Source: Erwinia sp.
GTDB lineage: Bacteria > Pseudomonadota > Gammaproteobacteria > Enterobacterales > Enterobacteriaceae
Length of the DNA stretch: 7,377 nt
Direction of reading: 5' to 3'
Assembly: GCA_003512805.1 (NCBI GenBank)
Contig: DOOK01000329.1
Location: 689 to 8,065, forward strand
Below, piece by piece: positions 1 through 6,578 of this stretch. The notes beneath the pieces were generated by a model that was given only the letters and a program-made list of their open reading frames with translations, did no database searches and was not told the origin of the DNA. Numbering within the stretch: the stretch's first letter is position 1; the number at the start of each line of letters is the position of its first letter. The position numbers were made by a program, and so were the translations under genes.

Positions 1-1659
1 CAGCGAGTGCTGCAAAAAATGGTCGTCATCGCGTTCGCGGCAGCCTTCATCCAGACGCTGGTGCGCGCCGCGCGACTCCTTACGCTCAAAAGCGGCGTGC
101 GCCATACATTCCGCTACGTTCAGCCCGTGTTCCAGTTCAATGGCGTAAAGCAGCTCGGTATTGAACACGCTGGAGCTGTCGCGGATGCGGACACGGCTAA
201 AGCGCGCTTTCAGCTCTGCCAGCTTGTCGATAGTCTGTTGCATCAGTTCCGGTGTGCGATAGATACCGCAGCCTTCTTCCATCGTCATGCCCATTTCATC
301 GCGCAGAGTTGACCAGCGCTCATCGCCCGGTTGATTAACCAGCGCCTTCAGACGCTGTTCGCAGTCCCGGCTCTGCGCGTCCAGCGCGGCGGTACCGAAG
401 TTGCGGTTTTCCAGCGCTCTGTTGGCGGCGTTTTCACCGGCCAGGCGACCAAATACCACCAGCTCCGCCAGCGAGTTTGACCCCAACCTGTTAGCACCGT
501 GCAGGCCTACTGACGAGCATTCGCCTACGGCAAACAGCCCGCGTAAAGTGGTTTCACAATGGGCGTCCGTCGCGATACCGCCCATGGTGTAGTGCGCTGT
601 CGGACGGATAGGAATAGGGCTGGTAACAGGATCGACACCGACGTAGGCTTTGCTCAGCTCGCAGATAAACGGCAGGCGCTCCAGCAGCTTTTTCTCGCCG
701 AGATGACGCAAATCAAGGTGGACGACCTCGCCGCGCGGCGTATGAATGGTGCGGCCTTTTTGTGACTCATGCCAGAAAGCCTGCGACACTTTGTCGCGCG
801 GCCCCAGTTCCATATATTTGTTTTTCGGCTGGCCGAGTGGCGTTTCCGGGCCCATACCGTAATCCTGCAGGTAGCGATAGCCGTCCTTATTGACCAGGAT
901 CCCGCCCTCACCACGGCAGCCTTCGGTCATCAGGATGCCGGAACCGGGCAGCCCGGTTGGGTGATACTGCACAAATTCCATATCCCGTAGCGCCACGCCA
1001 TGACGTAGCGCCATGCCCATCCCGTCGCCCGTGACGATGCCGCCGTTGGTGTTGTAGCGATAGACGCGGCCCGCGCCGCCGGTGGCCAGCACCACCGATT
1101 TCGCCAGAATTTTTATTAGCGCGCCCTCCATCATGTTCATGGCAACCAGCCCGCGCGCCTCGCCGTTATCCACCAGCAGGTCCAGAACGAAATGCTCATC
1201 AAAACGGACAATCTGGGGGTACTTTAGCGAGGTCTGAAATAGCGTATGCAGCATATGAAAGCCGGTCTTGTCGGCAGCGAACCAGGTGCGTTCGATTTTC
1301 ATGCCGCCAAAACGGCGAACGTTGACCGAGCCATCTTCACGGCGACTCCACGGGCAGCCCCAGATTTCCAGCTGGGCCATCTCCTGTGGGCAGTGCTGTA
1401 CGAAGTAGTCCACCACATCCTGCTCACACAGCCAGTCACCGCCGGATACGGTATCCTGAAAATGCAGATCGAAGCTGTCATGGGCCTGCGTGACGGCGGC
1501 GGACCCGCCTTCAGCGGCCACCGTATGGCTACGCATAGGATAAACTTTTGAAACCAGCGCAATGGTAAGCGAGGGATGGGCCTCTGCAGCAGCGATAGCC
1601 GCCCGTAGCCCCGCACCACCAGCGCCGACTATTACCAGATCGGCAGTAAAAGTTTGCAC
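1..1659 (-). CDS. frdA: Fumarate reductase flavoprotein subunit FrdA (3' end outside window)
   Basis: FrdA is the catalytic, covalently FAD-bearing subunit of the membrane-associated quinol:fumarate reductase FrdABCD, which reduces fumarate to succinate in anaerobic respiration. The minus-strand frame is open from a GTG at 1657-1659 to the window edge, 553 codons, and aligns with E. coli FrdA (602 aa, from memory) with no indels, so about 49 C-terminal residues are missing. Visible landmarks, counted from Met1: the Rossmann dinucleotide motif VGAGGAGLRAA near residues 11-21; RSHTVAAEGG with the FAD-linked His45; HPTG with His233; GPRDKVSQ with the proton-shuttle Arg288; HYTMGG with His356; and ANRLGSNSL with Arg391. 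These equal His44, His232, Arg287, His355 and Arg390 in mature E. coli numbering. The GTG start is chosen because the protein then begins MQTFTADLVIVGAGG, like E. coli, and AGGGAGA lies 5 nt upstream. frdBCD should follow beyond position 1. No frameshift or internal stop is present. Confidence 0.98.
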   Translation of the reverse strand, partial: MQTFTADLVIVGAGGAGLRAAIAAAEAHPSLTIALVSKVYPMRSHTVAAEGGSAAVTQAHDSFDLHFQDTVSGGDWLCEQDVVDYFVQHCPQEMAQLEIWGCPWSRREDGSVNVRRFGGMKIERTWFAADKTGFHMLHTLFQTSLKYPQIVRFDEHFVLDLLVDNGEARGLVAMNMMEGALIKILAKSVVLATGGAGRVYRYNTNGGIVTGDGMGMALRHGVALRDMEFVQYHPTGLPGSGILMTEGCRGEGGILVNKDGYRYLQDYGMGPETPLGQPKNKYMELGPRDKVSQAFWHESQKGRTIHTPRGEVVHLDLRHLGEKKLLERLPFICELSKAYVGVDPVTSPIPIRPTAHYTMGGIATDAHCETTLRGLFAVGECSSVGLHGANRLGSNSLAELVVFGRLAGENAANRALENRNFGTAALDAQSRDCEQRLKALVNQPGDERWSTLRDEMGMTMEEGCGIYRTPELMQQTIDKLAELKARFSRVRIRDSSSVFNTELLYAIELEHGLNVAECMAHAAFERKESRGAHQRLDEGCRERDDDHFLQHSL

Positions 1660-1664
1660 GATAT

Positions 1665-1671
1665 TCTCCCT
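1665..1671 (-). promoter_or_regulatory. Ribosome binding site of frdA
   Basis: AGGGAGA on the minus strand lies 5 nt upstream of the GTG codon at 1657-1659. It supports the GTG as the true start of frdA; no in-frame ATG with an equally good Shine-Dalgarno sequence is present nearby. Confidence 0.75.
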
Positions 1672-1717
1672 GTCAGGCCGTTATAGAAAGGATGAGGGGA
1701 ACGCCCTCGGTTAACGG

Positions 1718-1757
1718 AGACCGCAGTATAAAACCGGAGGTAGCGGGCAAAATTGAT
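1718..1757 (-). promoter_or_regulatory. Predicted frdA promoter with FNR-like half-site
   Basis: Reading the minus strand, a strong -10 element TATACT lies at 1730-1725, about 65 nt upstream of the frdA GTG. The -35 position is poor (ATTTTG-like), as expected of an activator-dependent promoter. ATCAA, one half of the FNR consensus TTGAT-N4-ATCAA, lies at 1757-1753. If transcription starts near 1718, this half-site occupies about -39 to -35, the position of the promoter-proximal arm of a class II site centred at -41.5. The distal half is not recognisable (CCCGA). The frd operon of E. coli is known to be activated by FNR under anaerobiosis; the site here is inferred from spacing and one half-site only. 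Confidence 0.55.
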
Positions 1758-1862
1758 GTGCTCGGGCATACAGGTGAAAAAATGACGGTAATAATGGTAG
1801 GGCGTTAACGTTTTCCGCTGTGGACGAGGCTGCAGGCCCGCCGTTTTTTTCACGACGTAGGT

Positions 1863-1891
1863 TTGTTTGTACGAAGCGCCTCGGGTAGACT
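1863..1891 (+). promoter_or_regulatory. Predicted sigma-70 promoter of epmA
   Basis: A -35-like TTGTTT (1863-1868) and a -10-like TAGACT (1886-1891) are separated by exactly 17 nt. They give a start near 1898, about 25 nt upstream of the epmA ATG. The -35 matches 3 of 6 consensus bases and the -10 matches 4 of 6, so this would be a modest constitutive promoter. Position and spacing relative to epmA are the main support. Confidence 0.5.
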
Positions 1892-1908
1892 GCTTCACCC
1901 TGAACCCT

Positions 1909-1914
1909 GAGGAG
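1909..1914 (+). promoter_or_regulatory. Ribosome binding site of epmA
   Basis: GAGGAG ends 8 nt before the ATG at 1923. It is a strong Shine-Dalgarno sequence at good spacing and fixes the epmA start, giving [10 protein letters not shown] as the N-terminus, as in E. coli EpmA. Confidence 0.8.
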
Positions 1915-1922
1915 TACAAAAT

Positions 1923-2900
1923 ATGAGCGATACGGCCAGCTGGCAGCCGAGCGCGCCCGTCACTAACTTGTTAAAACGGGCGGCGATAATGGCTGAAATC
2001 CGGCGTTTCTTTGCCGATCGTGGGGTGCTGGAAGTGGAGACCCCGGCGATGAGCCAGGCCACCGTAACCGACATTCACCTGTTTCCTTTTCAGACGCGTT
2101 TTGTCGGGCCGGGTGCGGCGCAGGGGCTGGATCTCTACCTGATGACCAGCCCGGAATACCATATGAAGCGGCTGCTGGCGGCGGGCAGCGGGCCGATTTT
2201 TCAGCTTTGCCGCTGCTTCCGTAATGAAGAAGCGGGACGCCACCATAACCCCGAGTTCACCATGCTGGAGTGGTACCGGCCGCATTATGATATGTATCGG
2301 TTAATGAACGAGGTGGACGATCTGCTTCAGCAGGTGCTGGAATGCGCGCCTGCGGAAACGCTCTCCTACCAGCAGGCCTTTCTGCGTCATCTGGAAATGG
2401 ATCCGCTGTCTGCGGATAAAACGCAAATGCGTGAAGTAGCGGAAAAACTGGGCGTGGGCGATTTAGCTAACCGCGAAGAAGATCGCGACACGCTGCTACA
2501 GCTGCTGTTTGTCACTGGCGTTGAGCCGCAAATTGGCAAAGAGAAACCGGCGTTTGTTTATCATTTTCCAGCCAGCCAGGCGGCACTGGCGGAAATCAGT
2601 ACTGAAGATCATCGTGTGGCTGAACGCTTTGAGGTTTATTTCAAAGGAATTGAGCTGGCCAACGGCTTCCGTGAGCTGACCGACAGCCGTGAACAACGCC
2701 AGCGTTTTGAGCAGGATAACCGCAAGCGAGCGGCGCTCGGCCTGCCGCAGCAGCCGATTGATACTCACCTGCTGGACGCACTGGCCCACGGAATGCCGGA
2801 ATGTTCCGGTGTGGCGCTGGGGGTGGATCGCATTGTGATGCTGGCGCTCAAGGCATCGCAGCTGAGCGAAGTCATCGCTTTCTCCGTCGACCGCTGCTGA
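1923..2900 (+). CDS. epmA: Elongation factor P-(R)-beta-lysine ligase EpmA
   Basis: EpmA (PoxA/GenX/YjeA) is a paralogue of class II lysyl-tRNA synthetase that lacks the tRNA anticodon-binding domain. It activates (R)-beta-lysine with ATP and attaches it to the conserved lysine (Lys34 in E. coli) of elongation factor P. EpmB (lysine 2,3-aminomutase) makes the substrate and EpmC later hydroxylates the product; modified EF-P relieves ribosome stalling at polyproline. The protein is 325 aa, the same length as in E. coli, and can be aligned end to end. Class II motifs are visible: motif 1 around residues 33-45 ([11 protein letters not shown]), motif 2 around 93-119 (FRNEE at 99-103, then [12 protein letters not shown]), and motif 3 around 296-307 ([12 protein letters not shown]). 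Glu244 in KGIELANG and Ala298 in GVALG are present; Ala298 is the pocket residue that distinguishes EpmA from LysRS, which has Gly there. It is transcribed divergently from frdA and ends convergent with mscM, just before a hairpin terminator. Confidence 0.98.
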   Translation: MSDTASWQPSAPVTNLLKRAAIMAEIRRFFADRGVLEVETPAMSQATVTDIHLFPFQTRFVGPGAAQGLDLYLMTSPEYHMKRLLAAGSGPIFQLCRCFRNEEAGRHHNPEFTMLEWYRPHYDMYRLMNEVDDLLQQVLECAPAETLSYQQAFLRHLEMDPLSADKTQMREVAEKLGVGDLANREEDRDTLLQLLFVTGVEPQIGKEKPAFVYHFPASQAALAEISTEDHRVAERFEVYFKGIELANGFRELTDSREQRQRFEQDNRKRAALGLPQQPIDTHLLDALAHGMPECSGVALGVDRIVMLALKASQLSEVIAFSVDRC

Positions 2901-2909
2901 TTTAGCCTG

Positions 2910-2938
2910 AAAAAAGGCCAGGGATTGCTCCCTGGCCT
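2910..2938. terminator. Bidirectional intrinsic terminator between epmA and mscM
   Basis: An inverted repeat GGCCAGGG (2916-2923) / CCCTGGCC (2930-2937) has a 6-nt loop and is extended by an A-T pair to 9 bp. It begins 15 nt after the epmA stop. On the minus strand it is followed by six T residues (complement of A at 2910-2915), the classic form of a terminator. On the plus strand the tail is only TGCCTGTTTCT, so termination of epmA may be weaker unless the upstream A-run extends the pairing. It is thus best oriented to end minus-strand transcripts coming from psd-mscM, although it lies about 300 nt past the mscM stop codon. Confidence 0.8.
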
Positions 2939-2959
2939 GCCTGTTTCTGGCGGGCTGTA

Positions 2960-3209
2960 CAGCCTGCCTGACTCTTTTGTGCTTCCAGCCTCTGCATATC
3001 CAGTCTGCCAGACTCGCTTGTGCTTACCAGCCTCTGCATACCCAGTCTGCCAGACTCGTTTGTGCTTACCAGCCTCTGCATACCCAGCCTGCCTGGCTCG
3101 CCTGTTCTTCCTGCCTCTGCATGTCCAGTCTGCCAGATTCTTTTGTGCTTACCAGCCTCTGCATATCCAGTCTGCCAGACTCGTTTGTGCTTCCGGCCTG
3201 CGCAGGTAC
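2960..3209. repeat. Tandem repeat block, six units of 41-42 bp
   Basis: Six head-to-tail units begin with CAG(T/C)CTGCC at 2960, 3001, 3043, 3085, 3126 and 3168. Lengths are 41, 42, 42, 41, 42 and about 42. Units 2 and 3 differ at a single base. Unit 5 differs from unit 3 at three positions. Unit 6 matches unit 3 for its first 25 bases, then decays. Units 1 and 4 lack one A in the middle and share AGCCTGCCTG where the others have AGTCTGCCAG. Each of units 2, 3 and 6 begins with the palindrome AGTCTG-C-CAGACT; unit 5 has it with one mismatch. A typical unit (3) is C-rich and G-poor on the plus strand (15 C, 8 G, 12 T, 7 A). The block matches no repeat family I recognise (it does not look like REP/BIME, ERIC or CRISPR: there are no unique spacers). 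Confidence 0.93.
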
Positions 3210-3273
3210 TGCCTATCTGCTTACTGTGCTGGCTCGCTTTTACAGTCCGCCTGATTTATACGTTCTGGCCGCC
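3210..3273. repeat. Degenerate repeat-like flank reaching into the mscM 3' end
   Basis: After unit 6 the sequence keeps repeat-like pieces. CTGGCTCGC at 3229-3237 is identical to part of unit 4. At 3243-3256, CAGTCCGCCTGATT matches the start of the repeat (CAGTCTGCCAGACT) at 11 of 14 bases, and the ungapped match over 31 bases is about 20 identities. The second piece lies inside the mscM coding region and encodes its last residues. Spacing to unit 6 is not a clean multiple of 42. This could be a decayed unit, the ancestral source of the repeats, or chance. Confidence 0.4.
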
Positions 3274-6200
3274 GGAGCGCCGTTGTTGACCGGTGTTTTA
3301 CGTCCGATAGTTTCCATCCGCACCTGGAAAGGTGGGAAGGGCATCTCCAGCCCGTGCTCGTGGTAACCCTGTAGGATCAGCTGATGCAGTTCGTGACGCA
3401 GCGGCATCCTGTGCCCCATCTCCGCTGCATGAATACGCAGTTCAAACAGCTGAATGCCCTGTTGTAAATCCACCAGAAAGGCTTCCGGTGGCGGCGTATC
3501 AAGCACGTACTGACAGCGCTGCGCGGCGGTCAGCAGCACGTTGGTCACTTCTTCGCTGTTGGCCTCTGACGATGCCGGAATAGTCAGCACCACGCGCGTA
3601 ACGGAATCGGAAAGCGACCAGTTAATAAACTGCTCGGTAATAAAGGCTTTGTTCGGCACGATAATTTCTTTGCGATCCCAGTCGGTAATCGTTGTCGCGC
3701 GCGTGTTGATGCGCGTAATGCTGCCGGTCAGGTCGCGAATGGTAACGGTATCGCCGATGCGGATCGGTTTCTCAAACAGGATAATCAGACCGGAAATAAA
3801 GTTGGCGAAAATCTCCTGCAGGCCGAATCCCAATCCCACACCAAGAGCCGCCACCAGCCATTGCAGCTTCGACCAGTCGATACCAATCATTGAGAACCCG
3901 GTCAGGCCGCCAACCAAAATCAGCGTGTATTTGGTTAGCGTAGTGATGGCGTAGCCGGTGCCAGGCGTCAGATTAAGGTGTTGGAGCAGCGCCAGCTCAA
4001 GCAGCGCTGGCATATTGCGCACCAGCTGAGTGGTAATAATCAACACCAGGACGGCGATCAGCACCGAGCCGAGCGTGATCGGTTCAAGGCTTTCCACGCC
4101 CTGTACCGTTGTGCTGGCATCCCACAGCCTGATATTTTCCAGAAAGCCAAACGCTGAATGGATCTCCGACCAGAGGACAATGACCGACACCAGCGCAATC
4201 AGCGTCAGGATGGAACGCACCAGCCGCAGCGACTGGGCGCTGATCGCATCCAGATCGATCACCGGTTCATCGACTTCGGTTTCCGGGCTTTGCGTCGCGG
4301 CAGTTTCTTCCTCGCCTTTAGCACGCTGTGCAAGAATCTCTGCACGACGGTTGCGTGCGCGATCGAAAGCGATGCGGCGGCGCTGAATAAGCATCCAGCG
4401 GCGGATAATGTGGTAAATGATCAGCAGCAGGAACCAGATTGCCAGCGAGGTTTCCACCCTGGCCAGCAGGGCCTGCGCGGTTGCCAGGTAACCAATACAG
4501 GAAGCCAGCGCGGCAATCAGCGGAATGCAGATCATCATGTTCCACAAAATATTGCTGATAAAGTTTTCGCCGTTGCCTTCTTTATCCAGGTAAAGAGGAA
4601 TGCCCGCACGTTTCAGGCTGATGGTAACCAGGCTCAACGCGCCGCAGATCAGGATAAAGCAGAGGCGGCCCAGCGTGGCGGAAAAGTGGCGCTCATCCAG
4701 GTTATCGAAGCCTATCAGTAGCATGATCAGCGGCACCACAAAGCCGATGCAGAGCGTATAGAAACGCATCGCCCGCGCCACCCGATTATGCTGCCAGCGA
4801 AAATGCACAATAAACAGGCCTTTAGACCGGGCAAAGCCCGCACTGATCATAAAGGCCCAAAGCAGCGGCACGGTAGCGGTGATGCCATCGCCAATAGCCA
4901 CGGCGACGGGGTAGGGCCAGGCGTGCTGTAAGCCATAGCCCAGCGCCATCCAGAGCACCGGCAGCGGCAGCGCAACCAGGATCGACCAGAACACGGTGCG
5001 CATGGTCAGCCCAAAGCGATCCTGGGTAACTTTGCCCACCTTACTGGCGGAACGGTCAAGGAAATCACGATAGTGGCGACGCGAGCTCAGGCTGAAGCCC
5101 ACCAGCAATACCGCGCCGATAATGGGCAAAACGGTTTCCCGGTTGGTAATCATCATGACCAGCGCACCGCCCAGCTGGCCCAACGTATTCAGCGAGAGCA
5201 GATTACGTAAATCGCGCATCAGCAACAGCGGGAAGTTGAGGTGCACGGCGCCGACGTCGGCCGTCCAGAACAGATAGCGGTGCGTTGCTTCTTTGATCTC
5301 TCGCAGCGCATCTTCAAGCTGGCCGTTGGCGACTTTAAGCTTGGTGACTTCCAGGATCAGGTTATCGCTGCCGGAAAGCAGCGAGCCAATCAGCTCACGC
5401 TGGGTTTTTAGCTGGGCATCCAGAATCCGGTTCTGTTCGCTGGTGAGGGGCGTACCGTCATCCTGCCTGAGCTGACGCAGCTGTTGTTGACGTTCCAGCA
5501 GGTCTTCATAGTGCAGCCGCTGTACGCGCAGCTGGGCCATGTCGTTGTCCAACTGCTGCGGTTTAGGCATTTCCGGCAGGCGAGCGACCTGGGCACGCAG
5601 GGCCTCGCCCAGCACGGTGGACACGCCAAGCCACTGCGACTGCTCGCGGATAGTGCTCAGCGCCTGACGTACCTGAATAGTTTGATTAACGGCAGTGCGT
5701 TGCTGCGAGGCGACCAGATCCATCCGCTGCGCCTGTTCATTCAGGGCGGCGGACAGCTCGCGGTTAATACGAAATTGTTCGCTGAGTTTTTGTGGCAGTT
5801 CGCCGCTGTTTTCCGCCAGCTGTTCCGTTTTTTCCAGGGCGATTTCGGCTTCGCGCTGGCGACGGCTGTTCAGCTGATTGCGTAGCGCCTGCAAATACGC
5901 ATCTAACTGGGTGGCCTTGCGCTGGTGAAGTTCTCCGCGCATACGCGCCAGTTCCTGGCGATTATTGGCGGAAAGCTGCGCCAGCTCCAGCTCGTCGACG
6001 CGGGCTTTGCGCGCCGCCGACTCTGCCTGACGGGCAGAGAGCTGCGCCTGGGCAACCGGCGTGCCGGGCGTTGGCTGAGCCTGAAGGCGCCGTTCGATTT
6101 CATTCAGCGCCCGTCGGGCATCGGTTTGCTGCTGCGGCAGCTGGGCCAGCGAGTCACTGATCTCCCTGGCTCGATCCTGTTCCTGCTGCGCCTGGCGACC

Positions 6201-6569
6201 TTCTTCCAGCAGCTGGCTACTGACCTGCAGGATCTCCTGATCCAGCTCCGCTGCCGTCATGGTATTGCTCACCGGTTTGCTGCTGTCACTCAGCGCAACC
6301 AGCTGCTGGCGTAGTTCGCGGGAAAGGCGCGGGAAGTCGTCAATAACCTGCTGATAGTCGCTGGCGTTGGCTTGAGACTTCTGCAGGTCGTCGAGCCAGT
6401 TTAACGCCGACTGCAGCGCATCGACGGTTTCCGCCTGATTGGGCGTGTCCTGAGCGGACTTTGCCTCTTCCAGAGCCTGTTTAATCTGCGCAGCGTCGGG
6501 CGCGCTGGCGGCCCAGGCGGGCTGGAGCAGCGTCCAGCCCACGAAAAGAATAACGATCAGGCGTAACAT
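3240..6569 (-). CDS. mscM: Miniconductance mechanosensitive channel MscM (MscS family, YjeP type)
   Basis: This 1109-aa inner-membrane protein belongs to the large MscK/MscM branch of the MscS superfamily, which opens under membrane tension and releases solutes during hypo-osmotic shock. E. coli MscM is almost the same length. In order: a signal peptide (residues 1 to about 21, ending PAWAA); a long periplasmic Gln/Glu/Arg-rich coiled-coil region (about 25-430); about eleven hydrophobic segments, near 476-496, 525-545, 560-580, 602-621, 633-652, 675-697, 708-724, 785-803, 832-850, 873-892 and 901-932; and the MscS channel core (about 890-1085). The core contains the Gly/Ala-rich pore helix AALGVGLGFGLQEIFANF followed by GLIILFEKPIRIGDTVTI, then the beta domain with ITDWDRKEIIVPNKAFI. 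The ATG at 6567-6569 follows the psd stop by 9 nt with only a weak GAGA ribosome site, suggesting translational coupling. The last residues (about 1090-1109) look poorly conserved, and repeat-like DNA encodes the final few. Confidence 0.97.
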   Translation of the reverse strand: MLRLIVILFVGWTLLQPAWAASAPDAAQIKQALEEAKSAQDTPNQAETVDALQSALNWLDDLQKSQANASDYQQVIDDFPRLSRELRQQLVALSDSSKPVSNTMTAAELDQEILQVSSQLLEEGRQAQQEQDRAREISDSLAQLPQQQTDARRALNEIERRLQAQPTPGTPVAQAQLSARQAESAARKARVDELELAQLSANNRQELARMRGELHQRKATQLDAYLQALRNQLNSRRQREAEIALEKTEQLAENSGELPQKLSEQFRINRELSAALNEQAQRMDLVASQQRTAVNQTIQVRQALSTIREQSQWLGVSTVLGEALRAQVARLPEMPKPQQLDNDMAQLRVQRLHYEDLLERQQQLRQLRQDDGTPLTSEQNRILDAQLKTQRELIGSLLSGSDNLILEVTKLKVANGQLEDALREIKEATHRYLFWTADVGAVHLNFPLLLMRDLRNLLSLNTLGQLGGALVMMITNRETVLPIIGAVLLVGFSLSSRRHYRDFLDRSASKVGKVTQDRFGLTMRTVFWSILVALPLPVLWMALGYGLQHAWPYPVAVAIGDGITATVPLLWAFMISAGFARSKGLFIVHFRWQHNRVARAMRFYTLCIGFVVPLIMLLIGFDNLDERHFSATLGRLCFILICGALSLVTISLKRAGIPLYLDKEGNGENFISNILWNMMICIPLIAALASCIGYLATAQALLARVETSLAIWFLLLIIYHIIRRWMLIQRRRIAFDRARNRRAEILAQRAKGEEETAATQSPETEVDEPVIDLDAISAQSLRLVRSILTLIALVSVIVLWSEIHSAFGFLENIRLWDASTTVQGVESLEPITLGSVLIAVLVLIITTQLVRNMPALLELALLQHLNLTPGTGYAITTLTKYTLILVGGLTGFSMIGIDWSKLQWLVAALGVGLGFGLQEIFANFISGLIILFEKPIRIGDTVTIRDLTGSITRINTRATTITDWDRKEIIVPNKAFITEQFINWSLSDSVTRVVLTIPASSEANSEEVTNVLLTAAQRCQYVLDTPPPEAFLVDLQQGIQLFELRIHAAEMGHRMPLRHELHQLILQGYHEHGLEMPFPPFQVRMETIGRKTPVNNGAPAARTYKSGGL

Positions 6570-6578
6570 ACGTCTCTG

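Larger units (their letters stand above)
2901..3239. other. Convergent intergenic region with no supported gene
   Basis: The 339 nt between the epmA and mscM stop codons hold the terminator at 2910-2938 and the tandem repeats at 2960-3209, then a decayed stretch up to mscM. Plus-strand reading frames stay open here only because the repeat period is close to a multiple of three and the plus strand is poor in stop codons. They start at TTG or GTG, have no convincing ribosome binding site, and run into the antisense of mscM. I see no RNA gene of a known family. Confidence 0.7.

Noticed and set aside
1700..1806. Eight-base inverted pair AACGCCCT (1700-1707) and AGGGCGTT (1799-1806), plus the CGTTAACG palindrome at 1803-1810
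   Set aside because: The arms are short, about 90 nt apart, and do not extend. A match of this size is expected by chance in 260 nt, so I do not call a looping operator.
1632..1919. Minus-strand 95-codon frame over the frdA-epmA intergenic region
   Set aside because: Its start lies in the epmA ribosome binding site region, it overlaps the promoters and the frdA start in another frame, and its protein resembles nothing I recognise.
2960..3209. CRISPR array
   Set aside because: The similarity runs through the whole unit with no unique spacers, and no cas genes are nearby.
2925..3254. Plus-strand frame of 109 codons across the repeats, with a 14-residue cysteine-containing period (LPASAYPVCQTRLC)
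   Set aside because: It begins at a TTG inside the terminator loop, has no ribosome binding site, and two other plus-strand frames are equally open over the same repeats. The two 41-bp units break the peptide period, and the frame ends antisense to mscM. The open frames are a by-product of a 42-bp period.
4158..4721. Long plus-strand open frames inside mscM (for example 187 codons at 4158-4721)
   Set aside because: These are antisense shadows of a well-supported gene, with no recognisable protein features. The same applies to the open frames inside frdA and psd.
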